In this document: in pieces, positions 43,893 through 52,847 of the stretch
How the letters are laid out: the number at the start of each line of letters is the position of its first letter
Position numbering within the stretch: the first letter of the stretch is position 1
DNA from: Ignavibacteria bacterium
GTDB taxonomy: Bacteria > Bacteroidota > Ignavibacteria > Tepidaquicellales > Tepidaquicellaceae
DNA: 64,000 bases
Direction: 5' to 3'
Assembly (NCBI GenBank): GCA_041649015.1
Contig: JBAZNU010000009.1
Span: forward strand, 1 to 64,000
The notes under the pieces: model-generated
Told to the model about the DNA's origin: nothing
Seen by the model: the letters and a program-made list of their open reading frames with translations, nothing else
The model's database searches: none
Position numbers and translations under genes: made by a program

Positions 43893-45998
43893 TCACTTTA
43901 AAAGAATCATCCTCCTCGTCTTTCTAAAGTCTCCAGCCCGCAGTTGATAAAAATACACCCCGCTATTTAACCTCGTACCATCAAAATCAACCTCATACCT
44001 TCCCGCTTGCACCCTCTCATTCACCAGCGTCTGCACCTCACGACCCATCACGTCATACACCTTTAACACTACCAAAATATTGTCATCCCCGAATGTTTTT
44101 ATCGGGGATCTCATCACATCAAATCTTATCCTCGTCACAGGATTAAACGGATTCGGATAATTCTGATAAAGAAAATATTTGTCAGGAATATTTTCATTAA
44201 TGTTATTTATCCACACTTGACCGCCACCGTCAGTAGTTCTAAATATTGTTCCTAAGTAACCTGCCGCATAACCTGTCAATGTATCCAGAAAATATATATC
44301 ATTTATTTGACGATTTACACTTAGTGGCTGTGTAATCCAATTTTGACCACTGTTTGTTGTCTTTAGAATTGAACTTCCTAATGATATATACCAGTTATTA
44401 AAATTTACTGCGTATGATGATGTTATTCTGCCGCTTAATGGTAAAACTTTAGCAGTCCAGTTAATTCCACCATTTGTTGTTTTAATATTATATCTATCGG
44501 TTATTAATATTCCATTAAGAGAATCAAAAAAAGTGATTGATCTAACATCATCATCTAAACCACCGTCATAAATCAAATTCCAGTTTAGACCCCCATTAAT
44601 AGTTTTAAATAAGTGAGGACCCAAATGTCCAGCAAAACCCGTGTTTTCGTTAAGGAAAAACATTTTATCAAAACCTCCTATTTCTGTAGTTATATGCTGC
44701 CAGGTTTCTCCGCCATCTGTTGTTTTTCCGATCACAGTTCCTGCATTATAATATCCCGTATTGTTAATAAAACAAGCAGCATTTAAAGTAGGAGGGATGC
44801 CACTCTCTTTTATTACCCAGTTCAAACCACTGTTTGTTGTTTTCTGAACATTGCTCCAAGAAATCGCAATTACAGTAGTTGAATCTAAACAATGCACATA
44901 TACAAAGTGACCACCACCGTTAAGGTTTGTCCAATAATTTCCGCCGTTAGTTGTTTTTACTATTGCGTTATCGCCCACTGCAAATCCTGTGTTTGCATTA
45001 GCAAAATGAACTGAGAATAATTCGTTTCGTGTACCCGAAGAAATCACATTCCAGTTTATACCTGAATTGGTTGTTTTGATAATTCTTCCCTGAGCTGAAT
45101 TAATGTAACCAGTATTGATATCAGAAAAATCAAACGAAAGATTCCCAGAATATGCTGAACCCATTAATGCTGTCCAGCTATTGCCTTTATCAGTTGTTCT
45201 GTAAACTAATCCAATTTCTCTGCTGAAAAGATACCCGTTGAGAGAGTCTAAAAATTTTATATCTTTAATGTTACTAGCTGGAGATACTTGTGTAAGAAAG
45301 AACCAATTATCACCGCCGTCAGTTGATTTTAAAACATTGCCGTTAGACCCGGTTACTAACCCTGTGTTCTGATTAAAGAAATATGCACATGATGCAATAT
45401 ATGGATACAAATTTTTTGCAATCCAGTTTATTCCTCCATTTGTTGTCTTTAAAATATTGTCTCCAAGACAACAAATTCCCGTACTTTCATTCTGAAAATA
45501 CAACACCTGATAAAGAGAAGAAATCATTAAATCTGTATTAATTGTACTCCAGTTATTTCCGGCGTTTGTTGTTTTCATAATTACATTACTGTTATCCTGA
45601 TAAGCATATCCTGTATTATTATTTATAAAAGATATACAATGAATCCCATAATTTGAATTTGAATTGTAAGAGATACTCCAATTCTCGCCTGCATTAGTAG
45701 TCTTAATAATGATAGAAGAATCACCAATTGCAAAACCCGAAGTCGAATTAATAAAAACAAGGTGTCGCAGATATTTTGTAGTATTGGAATTTATATTTTT
45801 CCAATTAGCGCCTCCGTTTGTAGTTTTAATTATTGAACCGACCGAGCCAACTGATATGCCGGTATTATTATCAATAAATTTAACAGAAACAAGTGCAGTT
45901 ATGGTCGGCAAAGGACTTTGCATAATCCAGCCAGATTGAGGGTAAACATCATTAGCGGTTAATATTAGAAAAACAATTATTGCAAATATATTTTTCAT
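43893..45998 (-). CDS. Secreted YCF48-repeat propeller protein with T9SS sorting domain carrying a REP-like insert
   Basis: A 701-residue protein. The signal peptide ends YPQS (about residue 22). More than ten YCF48/BNR-type repeats follow, each with an x-K-T-T-N-x-G-x-N-W core (IIKTTNGGANW, IIKTTNAGENW, VMKTTNAGNNW, VYRTTDKGNSW and others). This is enough for two propellers. The T9SS tail starts QNYPNPFNPVTRIRFD. Between that strand and LKVYDVMGREVQTL lies an extra stretch RSPIKTFGDDN, encoded by a REP-like palindrome (44081-44118) that also occurs between genes elsewhere in the window. The frame stays open through it. Function of the propeller is unknown; the location is the cell surface or outside. 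Confidence 0.87.
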   Translation of the reverse strand: MKNIFAIIVFLILTANDVYPQSGWIMQSPLPTITALVSVKFIDNNTGISVGSVGSIIKTTNGGANWKNINSNTTKYLRHLVFINSTSGFAIGDSSIIIKTTNAGENWSISYNSNSNYGIHCISFINNNTGYAYQDNSNVIMKTTNAGNNWSTINTDLMISSLYQVLYFQNESTGICCLGDNILKTTNGGINWIAKNLYPYIASCAYFFNQNTGLVTGSNGNVLKSTDGGDNWFFLTQVSPASNIKDIKFLDSLNGYLFSREIGLVYRTTDKGNSWTALMGSAYSGNLSFDFSDINTGYINSAQGRIIKTTNSGINWNVISSGTRNELFSVHFANANTGFAVGDNAIVKTTNGGNYWTNLNGGGHFVYVHCLDSTTVIAISWSNVQKTTNSGLNWVIKESGIPPTLNAACFINNTGYYNAGTVIGKTTDGGETWQHITTEIGGFDKMFFLNENTGFAGHLGPHLFKTINGGLNWNLIYDGGLDDDVRSITFFDSLNGILITDRYNIKTTNGGINWTAKVLPLSGRITSSYAVNFNNWYISLGSSILKTTNSGQNWITQPLSVNRQINDIYFLDTLTGYAAGYLGTIFRTTDGGGQVWINNINENIPDKYFLYQNYPNPFNPVTRIRFDVMRSPIKTFGDDNILVVLKVYDVMGREVQTLVNERVQAGRYEVDFDGTRLNSGVYFYQLRAGDFRKTRRMILLK
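44081..44118. repeat. REP-like palindromic repeat inside a coding region (copy 1)
   Basis: The 8-bp arms ATCCCCGA (44085-44092) and TCGGGGAT (44102-44109) enclose a 9-base loop. The flanks TGTC and CTCATCACA are shared with the two intergenic copies at 51241 and 51300. The repeat adds about nine residues in frame to the sorting domain of the gene at 43893. Confidence 0.85.
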
Positions 45999-46027
45999 AT
46001 TTTAAAATGTATATAAATTATATAAAT

Positions 46028-46058
46028 ATCAAGTCCCGAATTGTTTTCGGGACTTGAT
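46028..46058 (-). terminator. Hairpin after the beta-helix protein gene
   Basis: A 12-bp perfect stem ATCAAGTCCCGA/TCGGGACTTGAT (46028-46039 with 46047-46058) plus one inner A-T pair lies 9 bases beyond the minus-strand stop at 46068. An AT-rich tract follows. Confidence 0.78.
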
Positions 46059-46067
46059 CTATATTTC

Positions 46068-49000
46068 TTATTTGATCAAAACCATCTTACCCGAGAAAAC
46101 ATTGTTGTCTGCTACTAATTTATAAAAATATATACCACTTGAGTATTTACTTGCATTAAATAACAGGGTATGATAGCCGGCATCTAAATACCCATCAACT
46201 AAAGTTTCAATTTCTTGTCCGGATATATCATAAATCTTAAGTGTTACAAATGATTTTATCGGTAAACCAAACTTTAAATTTGTTTGTGGATTAAAGGGAT
46301 TTGGATAATTTCCGAACATTTTAAAATGATCCGGTACATTATTCCCATTATTTATTTTCTTCGAATTCTTTTTATTTAATTCAGATATAGGAAAATTATT
46401 ATATCTTAACGGATTTGATAATCCATTTAATGTATCTTGCTTTATAGAAATCAAAGATTCCTTATTTATCAGTGCATGAATCCCTTTCGGTGTGTTTTGA
46501 TTTTGTAAGTAAATTTCGTTGTATTCGGATATCGCTTCGTCGATAAGAGAACGCCTTAATTTTGATTTTATTATGAAATCTTCCGCTAATTCTCTAATCG
46601 CTTTTGAATATTTATTGTTATTTTTAATTTGAATAAGATAATTTTGATGGGAAATGTACTGCCCATAGTTTGACTTACTTTTTTCTAAACAATTAAATAT
46701 ATGTGCCAAAGAGTTATATGCGAATATACTGTTTTTAAATTTAATTATTAATTGTTTATATTTTAATATTGCTTGATTGAACTGACCTTCTTTTTCAAGC
46801 TTATAAGCTTGTAAAAATAGTAACTCACCCCCTGTTGCATTACTTAAATCTTTAATATACAAGGTATCCATTAATCCAAACCCTACGTCGGATAATTCAT
46901 AAGAGTCATATCCTGGAACATTTAAACCATCAAAAGTTGGGTCATAAATTATATTACCATTATCAACTAAAAATTTACTTTCTATTGGCTGTTCATCCTG
47001 CCAATTATTCAAGGTTCCAGGTAAAAATCTATCTAATGTTGATGGTAAAGTTCCTTTCATGTATAATGCCCCATTAACGACTATAATATTATAGCCGTTA
47101 TCTAATCCCGGATAGGATTCTTCTGAAAATAAAATACCACAGGATTCAGGGTATCCGTTTAAAATATTATTACCCGATAACCAATTTAAACTATTTCCGG
47201 AAATTAGCGGTGCCATAAATGGAAATGAATTTGAATATAATTCAATATTACTTATAGTAGCATTATTAAAGTTGTTTTTTAATAAGTATGGTGACGAATA
47301 AAACATGCAAATCGAACTCTTAAAATTATCAACATTATTATTCTTAATTATTCCATTAGAATTATCCAGAAATATTCCATAATCTGAATTATTTGTACCC
47401 GTAATTTGGTTACGAGATAAATATGGTGAAGTTTGAATAACATTAATTCCTATCAATGAATTATTAATGTTGTTACCAATGATATTTATATTTTCTGCGG
47501 GACAATACTCCAATGAAATACCATTTGAAAATCCATTAGTAATATTTGTTGATTGAATTAAGTTATCTTTAATTAAAATATTTGCAAAGTTAGTGACATT
47601 AATAGCATTAGAAAACAACAAAGATGTACTATTTTTTAATGTACAACTTACAATTTCCACACTTTGAGAAATAGTTTCAAGTGAAGTTGTTTGGGTATTT
47701 ACCCTTATACCATTAGTTGAGTTTTCTACTAAACAATTTTTAAAAGAGCTAATTCCTGCATTTTCAATAAATATTCCATTCCAAGTGGAATTACTATTTA
47801 AAGATACAAATTTAGCATAGGATGCACATATTTTTGCTCCATTGCGGATAATTAATTTAGAATTATTTCCTAATTTTATCGTACTATTTGAATCTAATAT
47901 TAATTCGGTTTCGGGATCTTCAATTATTAATGATTTGTTGTTTGGGATTTCAAAAACACAACTATCGGCTAACTGGATCTTGATACTATCATTAAATATA
48001 ATATTATCTTGTGACGAAGCACATTGTGGTATTAAATAATTATTAAAACGTATCCATAGTCTTCCTTGAATTATAGCTCCTTGATTGCAAAATTCACCTC
48101 CATTGACAAAAATATGTGGTCTGTAAGTATTGTTATTATAAACAACATTTAAATGACTTCCATTTTCAAGTATAAGATGTGTTTTAGAATTTATTATAAT
48201 TCCAGAATTCAAAAGCATCTCTAAAAATGCTCCATTCTTAACCGTAAAATTAAAATTAGAGTTTTCATAAGGGAAGGGAGTTTCTCCTTCTTCATATCCA
48301 CGATTGCATGTATAAACAATGCCCTCGTCGAATGATAAAGTTGCAGGAGAATTAATAGTTAAAGGGATCATATGTTTTAATGGATAGTTGTATATCCACG
48401 AATTATCTTGATAAGTCGAAATGGGTTTTTTTATCCTTAAATTCAAATTTAAATCCCCCTGTCTATCTTCATAAATATTTGGATCATGAATCCAATTACC
48501 ATTTTCCTCTTTAATTGGAAATTCATGGTTTTGTCCATAAATATTAGAACAAGGTATTATATGATTTCTATTTGCAAGGAGTCTACAATCAATAGGAAAA
48601 TTATCATAATTGCAATCTGCAACCGGGAAATCCTCATCTTTCATTTCATAAGGACTATTATTAAGGGCATTTAGTCTTTTAGGTCTTCCATCATCATCAT
48701 CGGAGTCAGGTCCATTAGGCCTCCAGCATTGAATCTCGCGATATGCGGGTCCATTATTCATATTTACAGTATTATTATAAGGTGGTGTTGCTTTAAGGAA
48801 TGTATATTCAAAAGTATTATTACCAACAGATATACATAAATCACCAGGTGATTCAGTATTAACATCATAATAATCATATTCAAATGTGCATGTATCTCTG
48901 TAGTATTCGTTTCCATATCTGTTTAAATGGATAACTTCTATTTTATATTTTCCCCGACCTATAACGCAACTTGTAGCCCCATCTTTAACAAAATCTAAGG

Positions 49001-49337
49001 TTGAAATAATCCCGTCGCCAATATTCAAAAGATAATAAAACTTCCTATCTGTTATTGATGGAGTGAATTTGCTTGCTCCAGTTATGTAATCATAATTATT
49101 TCGCATAGGCCCAGCACAGATTGTATTCAATGAATAAGAATATAATAAATTATTAGTATTCCTTTTATTGAAAACAATACTTATTGGATATATTTGAACA
49201 ATTATTTGGTGAGTTGTATTGTTCGTTACCTCCAATTCTCCATTTGTTGCACATGAATGCAGATTATTGTCATAAACAAATGCAAGTAATAATAAAGCTA
49301 TTATGACAAATTTAATTCTTTTATTAATGTAATCCAT
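46068..49337 (-). CDS. Very large secreted parallel beta-helix protein with T9SS sorting domain
   Basis: A 1089-residue protein. After a signal/anchor segment (VIIALLLLAFVYDNN) comes a region of about 280 residues of unknown fold. A central right-handed beta-helix follows (about 360-770), seen as short repeating turns such as NSTNGIRVNTQTTS, NSLIGINVIQTSPYLSRN, NSNGIIKNNNVDN and SISGNSLNWLSGNN, as in NosD/pectate-lyase-type proteins. A helical, TPR-like piece (FNQAILKYKQLIIKFKNS, then YNSLAHIFNCLEKS) precedes the T9SS tail (GNYPNPFNPQTNLKFG, SSGIYFYKL). Asn content is very high. Role could be polysaccharide binding or cleavage; no catalytic residues assigned. Confidence 0.82.
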   Translation of the reverse strand: MDYINKRIKFVIIALLLLAFVYDNNLHSCATNGELEVTNNTTHQIIVQIYPISIVFNKRNTNNLLYSYSLNTICAGPMRNNYDYITGASKFTPSITDRKFYYLLNIGDGIISTLDFVKDGATSCVIGRGKYKIEVIHLNRYGNEYYRDTCTFEYDYYDVNTESPGDLCISVGNNTFEYTFLKATPPYNNTVNMNNGPAYREIQCWRPNGPDSDDDDGRPKRLNALNNSPYEMKDEDFPVADCNYDNFPIDCRLLANRNHIIPCSNIYGQNHEFPIKEENGNWIHDPNIYEDRQGDLNLNLRIKKPISTYQDNSWIYNYPLKHMIPLTINSPATLSFDEGIVYTCNRGYEEGETPFPYENSNFNFTVKNGAFLEMLLNSGIIINSKTHLILENGSHLNVVYNNNTYRPHIFVNGGEFCNQGAIIQGRLWIRFNNYLIPQCASSQDNIIFNDSIKIQLADSCVFEIPNNKSLIIEDPETELILDSNSTIKLGNNSKLIIRNGAKICASYAKFVSLNSNSTWNGIFIENAGISSFKNCLVENSTNGIRVNTQTTSLETISQSVEIVSCTLKNSTSLLFSNAINVTNFANILIKDNLIQSTNITNGFSNGISLEYCPAENINIIGNNINNSLIGINVIQTSPYLSRNQITGTNNSDYGIFLDNSNGIIKNNNVDNFKSSICMFYSSPYLLKNNFNNATISNIELYSNSFPFMAPLISGNSLNWLSGNNILNGYPESCGILFSEESYPGLDNGYNIIVVNGALYMKGTLPSTLDRFLPGTLNNWQDEQPIESKFLVDNGNIIYDPTFDGLNVPGYDSYELSDVGFGLMDTLYIKDLSNATGGELLFLQAYKLEKEGQFNQAILKYKQLIIKFKNSIFAYNSLAHIFNCLEKSKSNYGQYISHQNYLIQIKNNNKYSKAIRELAEDFIIKSKLRRSLIDEAISEYNEIYLQNQNTPKGIHALINKESLISIKQDTLNGLSNPLRYNNFPISELNKKNSKKINNGNNVPDHFKMFGNYPNPFNPQTNLKFGLPIKSFVTLKIYDISGQEIETLVDGYLDAGYHTLLFNASKYSSGIYFYKLVADNNVFSGKMVLIK

Positions 49338-49683
49338 AATTATTTTAGTTTTTAAAATTTACAATAAGTTTATAAAGCTATATGAAAATAATGAAACCAA
49401 AAATATATTTCAGTTGATATTACTTTTTAACTCACTATATATTACTAATAAAAATTTAAGATCAAGACAATTCAATATTATGGATCCAACAGTAAGTTGG
49501 CGGTGTATCCATTTGATACTCCTTTGATTTTAATTAATATGTAAAATAAAAAATGAAAGTTTTAGAAAAACAGAAAAAATAAGTAGTAAGGTTTTTCTTT
49601 TCATAATTTTGTAATTTTAGATTTAATTTCCCTTTAAATCCATTTCTCATGTTTTGTAAGTGAAAGTGGTAAGTTCTGTGTTT
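49338..49683. other. Intergenic region upstream of the beta-helix gene
   Basis: About 346 AT-rich bases between two minus-strand T9SS cargo genes. It should hold the promoter of the beta-helix gene near its 49338 edge. I see no hairpin with a T-run, no RNA gene and no repeat shared with the other gaps. Confidence 0.4.
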
Positions 49684-51192
49684 TTATTTTACCAAAAACA
49701 TTTTATTTGTTTCTGAAAACCCTTCCGTCATCAGTTGATAAAAATACACCCCGCTTGAATAATTTGAACCATCAAATGTTGTTTCATACGTTCCGGGATT
49801 CAGTTTTTCATTCACCAGCGTCTGAACCTCTCTTCCTCTTACATCATATATCTTTATTATCACCTCACTGACCGCTGGCAGATGAAAGCTGATTACTGTT
49901 CTCGGATTAAACGGATTCGGATAATTCTGCTCCAGTGAATAACTCTCGGGTATCTCACTGCCTGTCATCCTCACATCACCTAACGGAATTAATTTCCCCG
50001 CAGTTTCAAGCATCGAAAATCCCGCAGAATCCTTCGTATAAACCACCCATGACCTTCCAGTCCATGAACCGAGTCTTATCACTCCTGTACTCATCGTCAT
50101 TACACAATCCGATGTCGAATCACCAACAATAATTGAATCCATCGGAGGCGCTAATACTATTGTCGAATAGATTTTCGTCGAATTTCCCCTTTGACCAATA
50201 TAAGAAGTAAGCATAGAGTAAAACTGCATCGGCGAGTTTGTTATCATCGGATATATATAATTCTTTAAATTCCTGTAATTCGTTACAGAATTCTGAAGTA
50301 ATGTAGTATTATTACTATTACTCTCTCGGTATTCATAAACGCCCCACTTCCCGGAATAATTTGTCTCAAATGCTAAAGATATATCATTAAATCCGTTTAT
50401 AAAATCTGCATTACGGTTATTTCCGAGTGTCGAAATCGTATCTCCCGTAAACACATAATTGCTTTCAGATTTCTTGTAATAAATCGCAAAGTCTCCGTTA
50501 GGCTTTTGTCTTTCGTATGCTATAAATAATGGTTGTGTCATGCCTACAGAATTTACTCTCGGATTCCTGCATATTGTTGTGTCGGTTTCAGTGAGATTAG
50601 TCGCGTTCAGGACTTGATGAGTCGTGGACTCATAATTCTTAAATATTATATCACCATCTTTTTCATAAACAACACAATAAAAATTCATTGACGATATTTG
50701 TGTGTTGTATGAAATGTTTGGCGATCTTTTATTCCCTGCTCCTGTATCAATAGGGTAGGGCATTGACCAGCTTCCGTTCGAATATGTACTCCCGTATATA
50801 TTGACTCTCGAGTTCTCGACTCTTTCCCAGACAGCCATGGCATTTGTGATTGAATCAGCAACCCAGGATGTTGACTTAAAAGCAAATTTCTGATTCCTGT
50901 TTATTACGTTCGAATCACTTGTAATATACCCCACTGTGCTGAATGCGCTGTCATACCCGAATCTCAAATGACAGATATTCGAACCTCCCTGCGGCGTGTG
51001 TCTCTCGAATAATAAGAATGACACAAAAAGCAATTCATGATTTATAGTTTTTCTGCTGTCAAACGTCGGATTCTTATCCACATGTCCGCTCGTAACTCTT
51101 TGCGTCTTATCCCAGAATGTCGTCTGTCCCTGTGTATCGTTTATTACACAGAAAAACAAAACCACCAAAATTAACCCAATTAATTTTCTCAT
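49684..51192 (-). CDS. Secreted propeller-like protein with T9SS sorting domain
   Basis: A 502-residue protein. The signal peptide (RKLIGLILVVLFFCVINDTQG) precedes about 390 residues of beta-rich, aromatic sequence with strands such as NAMAVWERVENSRVNIYG, YCVVYEKDGDIIFKNY and LFIAYERQKPNGDFAIYY, suggestive of a sialidase-like propeller without Asp boxes. The T9SS tail starts QNYPNPFNPRTVISFH. Parts of this tail are DNA-identical or nearly identical to tails of the two neighbouring cargo genes: 50 of 50 bases at 49748-49797 and 56 of 57 at 49865-49921. Function is unknown. Confidence 0.82.
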   Translation of the reverse strand: MRKLIGLILVVLFFCVINDTQGQTTFWDKTQRVTSGHVDKNPTFDSRKTINHELLFVSFLLFERHTPQGGSNICHLRFGYDSAFSTVGYITSDSNVINRNQKFAFKSTSWVADSITNAMAVWERVENSRVNIYGSTYSNGSWSMPYPIDTGAGNKRSPNISYNTQISSMNFYCVVYEKDGDIIFKNYESTTHQVLNATNLTETDTTICRNPRVNSVGMTQPLFIAYERQKPNGDFAIYYKKSESNYVFTGDTISTLGNNRNADFINGFNDISLAFETNYSGKWGVYEYRESNSNNTTLLQNSVTNYRNLKNYIYPMITNSPMQFYSMLTSYIGQRGNSTKIYSTIVLAPPMDSIIVGDSTSDCVMTMSTGVIRLGSWTGRSWVVYTKDSAGFSMLETAGKLIPLGDVRMTGSEIPESYSLEQNYPNPFNPRTVISFHLPAVSEVIIKIYDVRGREVQTLVNEKLNPGTYETTFDGSNYSSGVYFYQLMTEGFSETNKMFLVK

Positions 51193-51240
51193 CCCTAATA
51201 ATTTAAAATTTTTAAAAGATTGTCATTTCTCTATTTTATC

Positions 51241-51324
51241 ATCCCCGAATGTTCTTATCGGGGATCTCATCACAACAATCCACCTTCCCAACAACTGTCA
51301 TCCCCGAATGTTTTTATCGGGGAT
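51241..51324. repeat. Two REP-like palindromes in tandem (copies 2 and 3)
   Basis: 51241-51265 and 51300-51324 each have arms ATCCCCGA/TCGGGGAT with a 9-base loop (ATGTTCTTA and ATGTTTTTA), 59 bases apart. Each is followed by T-(C/A)-ATCACAACAATCCAC. They match the copy inside the gene at 43893. They lie between two minus-strand genes and may also end transcription of the gene at 51413. Confidence 0.88.
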
Positions 51325-51412
51325 CTAATCACAACAATCCACAACCTCATTCTCCAAAATCTCAATCCGTGTCAATCCGCGTTCTATTGTTCTTTACGTC
51401 CTCGTTTCATAA

Positions 51413-52633
51413 TCATTTCAGCAATAACATCCGTTTTGTTTCAGCAAAATTCTTTGTTTGAAGTTTATAAAAATAAACCCCGCTTGAATAATTTGAACCA
51501 TCAAATGTTGTTTCATACGTTCCGGGCTGAAGTCTTTCGTTTATAAGTGTTTGAACTTCTCTGCCCATCGCATCGTAAATTTTTAGTGTTACTACTGAAT
51601 TCTGACTTCCGACTTCTGACTTTTGAATATCGAACCTTATCTTCGTCGAAGGATTAAACGGATTCGGATAGTTTTGTGATAATGAATATCCTGAAGGAAT
51701 ATCTGTGGATATGTTATGGATGCTTATGAATTGTGACATTTGTCGACGCCAGGTACCATATCCTCCTGTACCGGCAAAGACGTACCCGTTAGCACTGTAT
51801 AATATTACAATCAAATGTGTTCCTATCCCCTCATTAATTGATGTCCAGCTTTGCCCTTGATCGTTTGAATAAAATACGTTAGCTGGATTATCTAAAGTTG
51901 CTATTACCTGATTCCCGCTTGTAATCACAGAATAAATTGTACTGTTGGTACCGAAGAAAGGGCTTTGAATCCAGGTGGTTCCCGAATTTGTTGAAATCCA
52001 GAGTCCATTAAAATTAGTCCCTGCATACATTGTGTTTCCGCTCATAGAGAAACTCTGAATAGATTTTCCGCCTAAACCGAGAAGAGACCAGTTGTATCCC
52101 TGATTAGTTGATGTATATAAACCGCCGGAGCCATACTGTCCAAGAAGCGTTTCACCGATTGTTGCAAATAAATGTACTGAACTTTGAAAGGTCTGAGTCC
52201 AGCTGATACCGTTATTACTTGAAATATACAGCCCTGAACCCGTACCCGCATAAATATTACTGCCTACAACAAAAAGAGAACTCACATATCCCGTATTCAA
52301 AGCAGTTTGAGTCCAGTTAGTACCATTGTTTGAAGAAACCCAAACCCCCTGGTCAGCCCAGGTACCTGCAAAAATATTTGTATTACTGACAGCTAGTGAA
52401 TGTACTGCTTTATTCAAGGAAGTCTTTGTCCAAAGGTTGCCATTGTTTGAAGTTTTATACAATGTATCACCATCCGCCATATACATTTCTCCACCAAACA
52501 GTGCAAAAGCACGTATATATGTAGGGTTAGGGATTCCATTGTTGCATAAAACCCACTGGCTTTGGCAATTCTGAATTAAGAATGTAGTATTCAAAATAAT
52601 GACAAACCCTAATGTATAAATTATTTTTTTCAT
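51413..52633 (-). CDS. Secreted BNR-propeller protein with T9SS sorting domain and heptamer-coded insert
   Basis: A 406-residue protein. The signal peptide covers IIYTLGFVIILNTTFLIQ. Propeller repeats with Asp-box-like cores follow (LYKTSNNGNLW, VWVSSNNGTNW, LYISSNNGISW, LYTSTNQGYNW, LWISTNSGTTW and FYSNDQGQSW). The T9SS tail starts QNYPNPFNPSTKIRFD. In the loop after that strand the DNA at 51596-51630 is a run of heptamers (TGACTTC type) coding IQKSEVGSQNS, about six residues longer than in the sister tails. The last 115 bases are nearly identical to the tail of the gene at 52848. Ligand is unknown. Confidence 0.85.
   Translation of the reverse strand: MKKIIYTLGFVIILNTTFLIQNCQSQWVLCNNGIPNPTYIRAFALFGGEMYMADGDTLYKTSNNGNLWTKTSLNKAVHSLAVSNTNIFAGTWADQGVWVSSNNGTNWTQTALNTGYVSSLFVVGSNIYAGTGSGLYISSNNGISWTQTFQSSVHLFATIGETLLGQYGSGGLYTSTNQGYNWSLLGLGGKSIQSFSMSGNTMYAGTNFNGLWISTNSGTTWIQSPFFGTNSTIYSVITSGNQVIATLDNPANVFYSNDQGQSWTSINEGIGTHLIVILYSANGYVFAGTGGYGTWRRQMSQFISIHNISTDIPSGYSLSQNYPNPFNPSTKIRFDIQKSEVGSQNSVVTLKIYDAMGREVQTLINERLQPGTYETTFDGSNYSSGVYFYKLQTKNFAETKRMLLLK
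51596..51630. repeat. Heptamer (7-base period) repeat inside a T9SS tail
   Basis: Five consecutive 7-base units: TGAATTC, TGACTTC, CGACTTC, TGACTTT and TGAATAT. The pattern recalls short tandemly repeated heptamers known from some bacterial genomes. Frame is kept because the insert here is 18 bases relative to the sister tails. Confidence 0.75.
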
Positions 52634-52847
52634 TATTCTAAAAATTATTTTGTAAAATTATCCAATTATTTTATTTATCACTCTCATTTCCATTCTTCAA
52701 AGCATCCGCTGCCAATCCGCGTTCTATTATTCATCCCTGTTCTATTTCAGCTCTCCGTTGTTACAATTTCTTCCTCTTCACTTACCTTACCACGCTTTTT
52801 CTTGTTCTCTCACTTAGATTCTATGCCTATCAACTGACAACTAAAAA

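Noticed and set aside
52634..52847. Small gene in the gap between two cargo genes
   Set aside because: No start with coding character; the stretch carries only the short 16-mer repeat.
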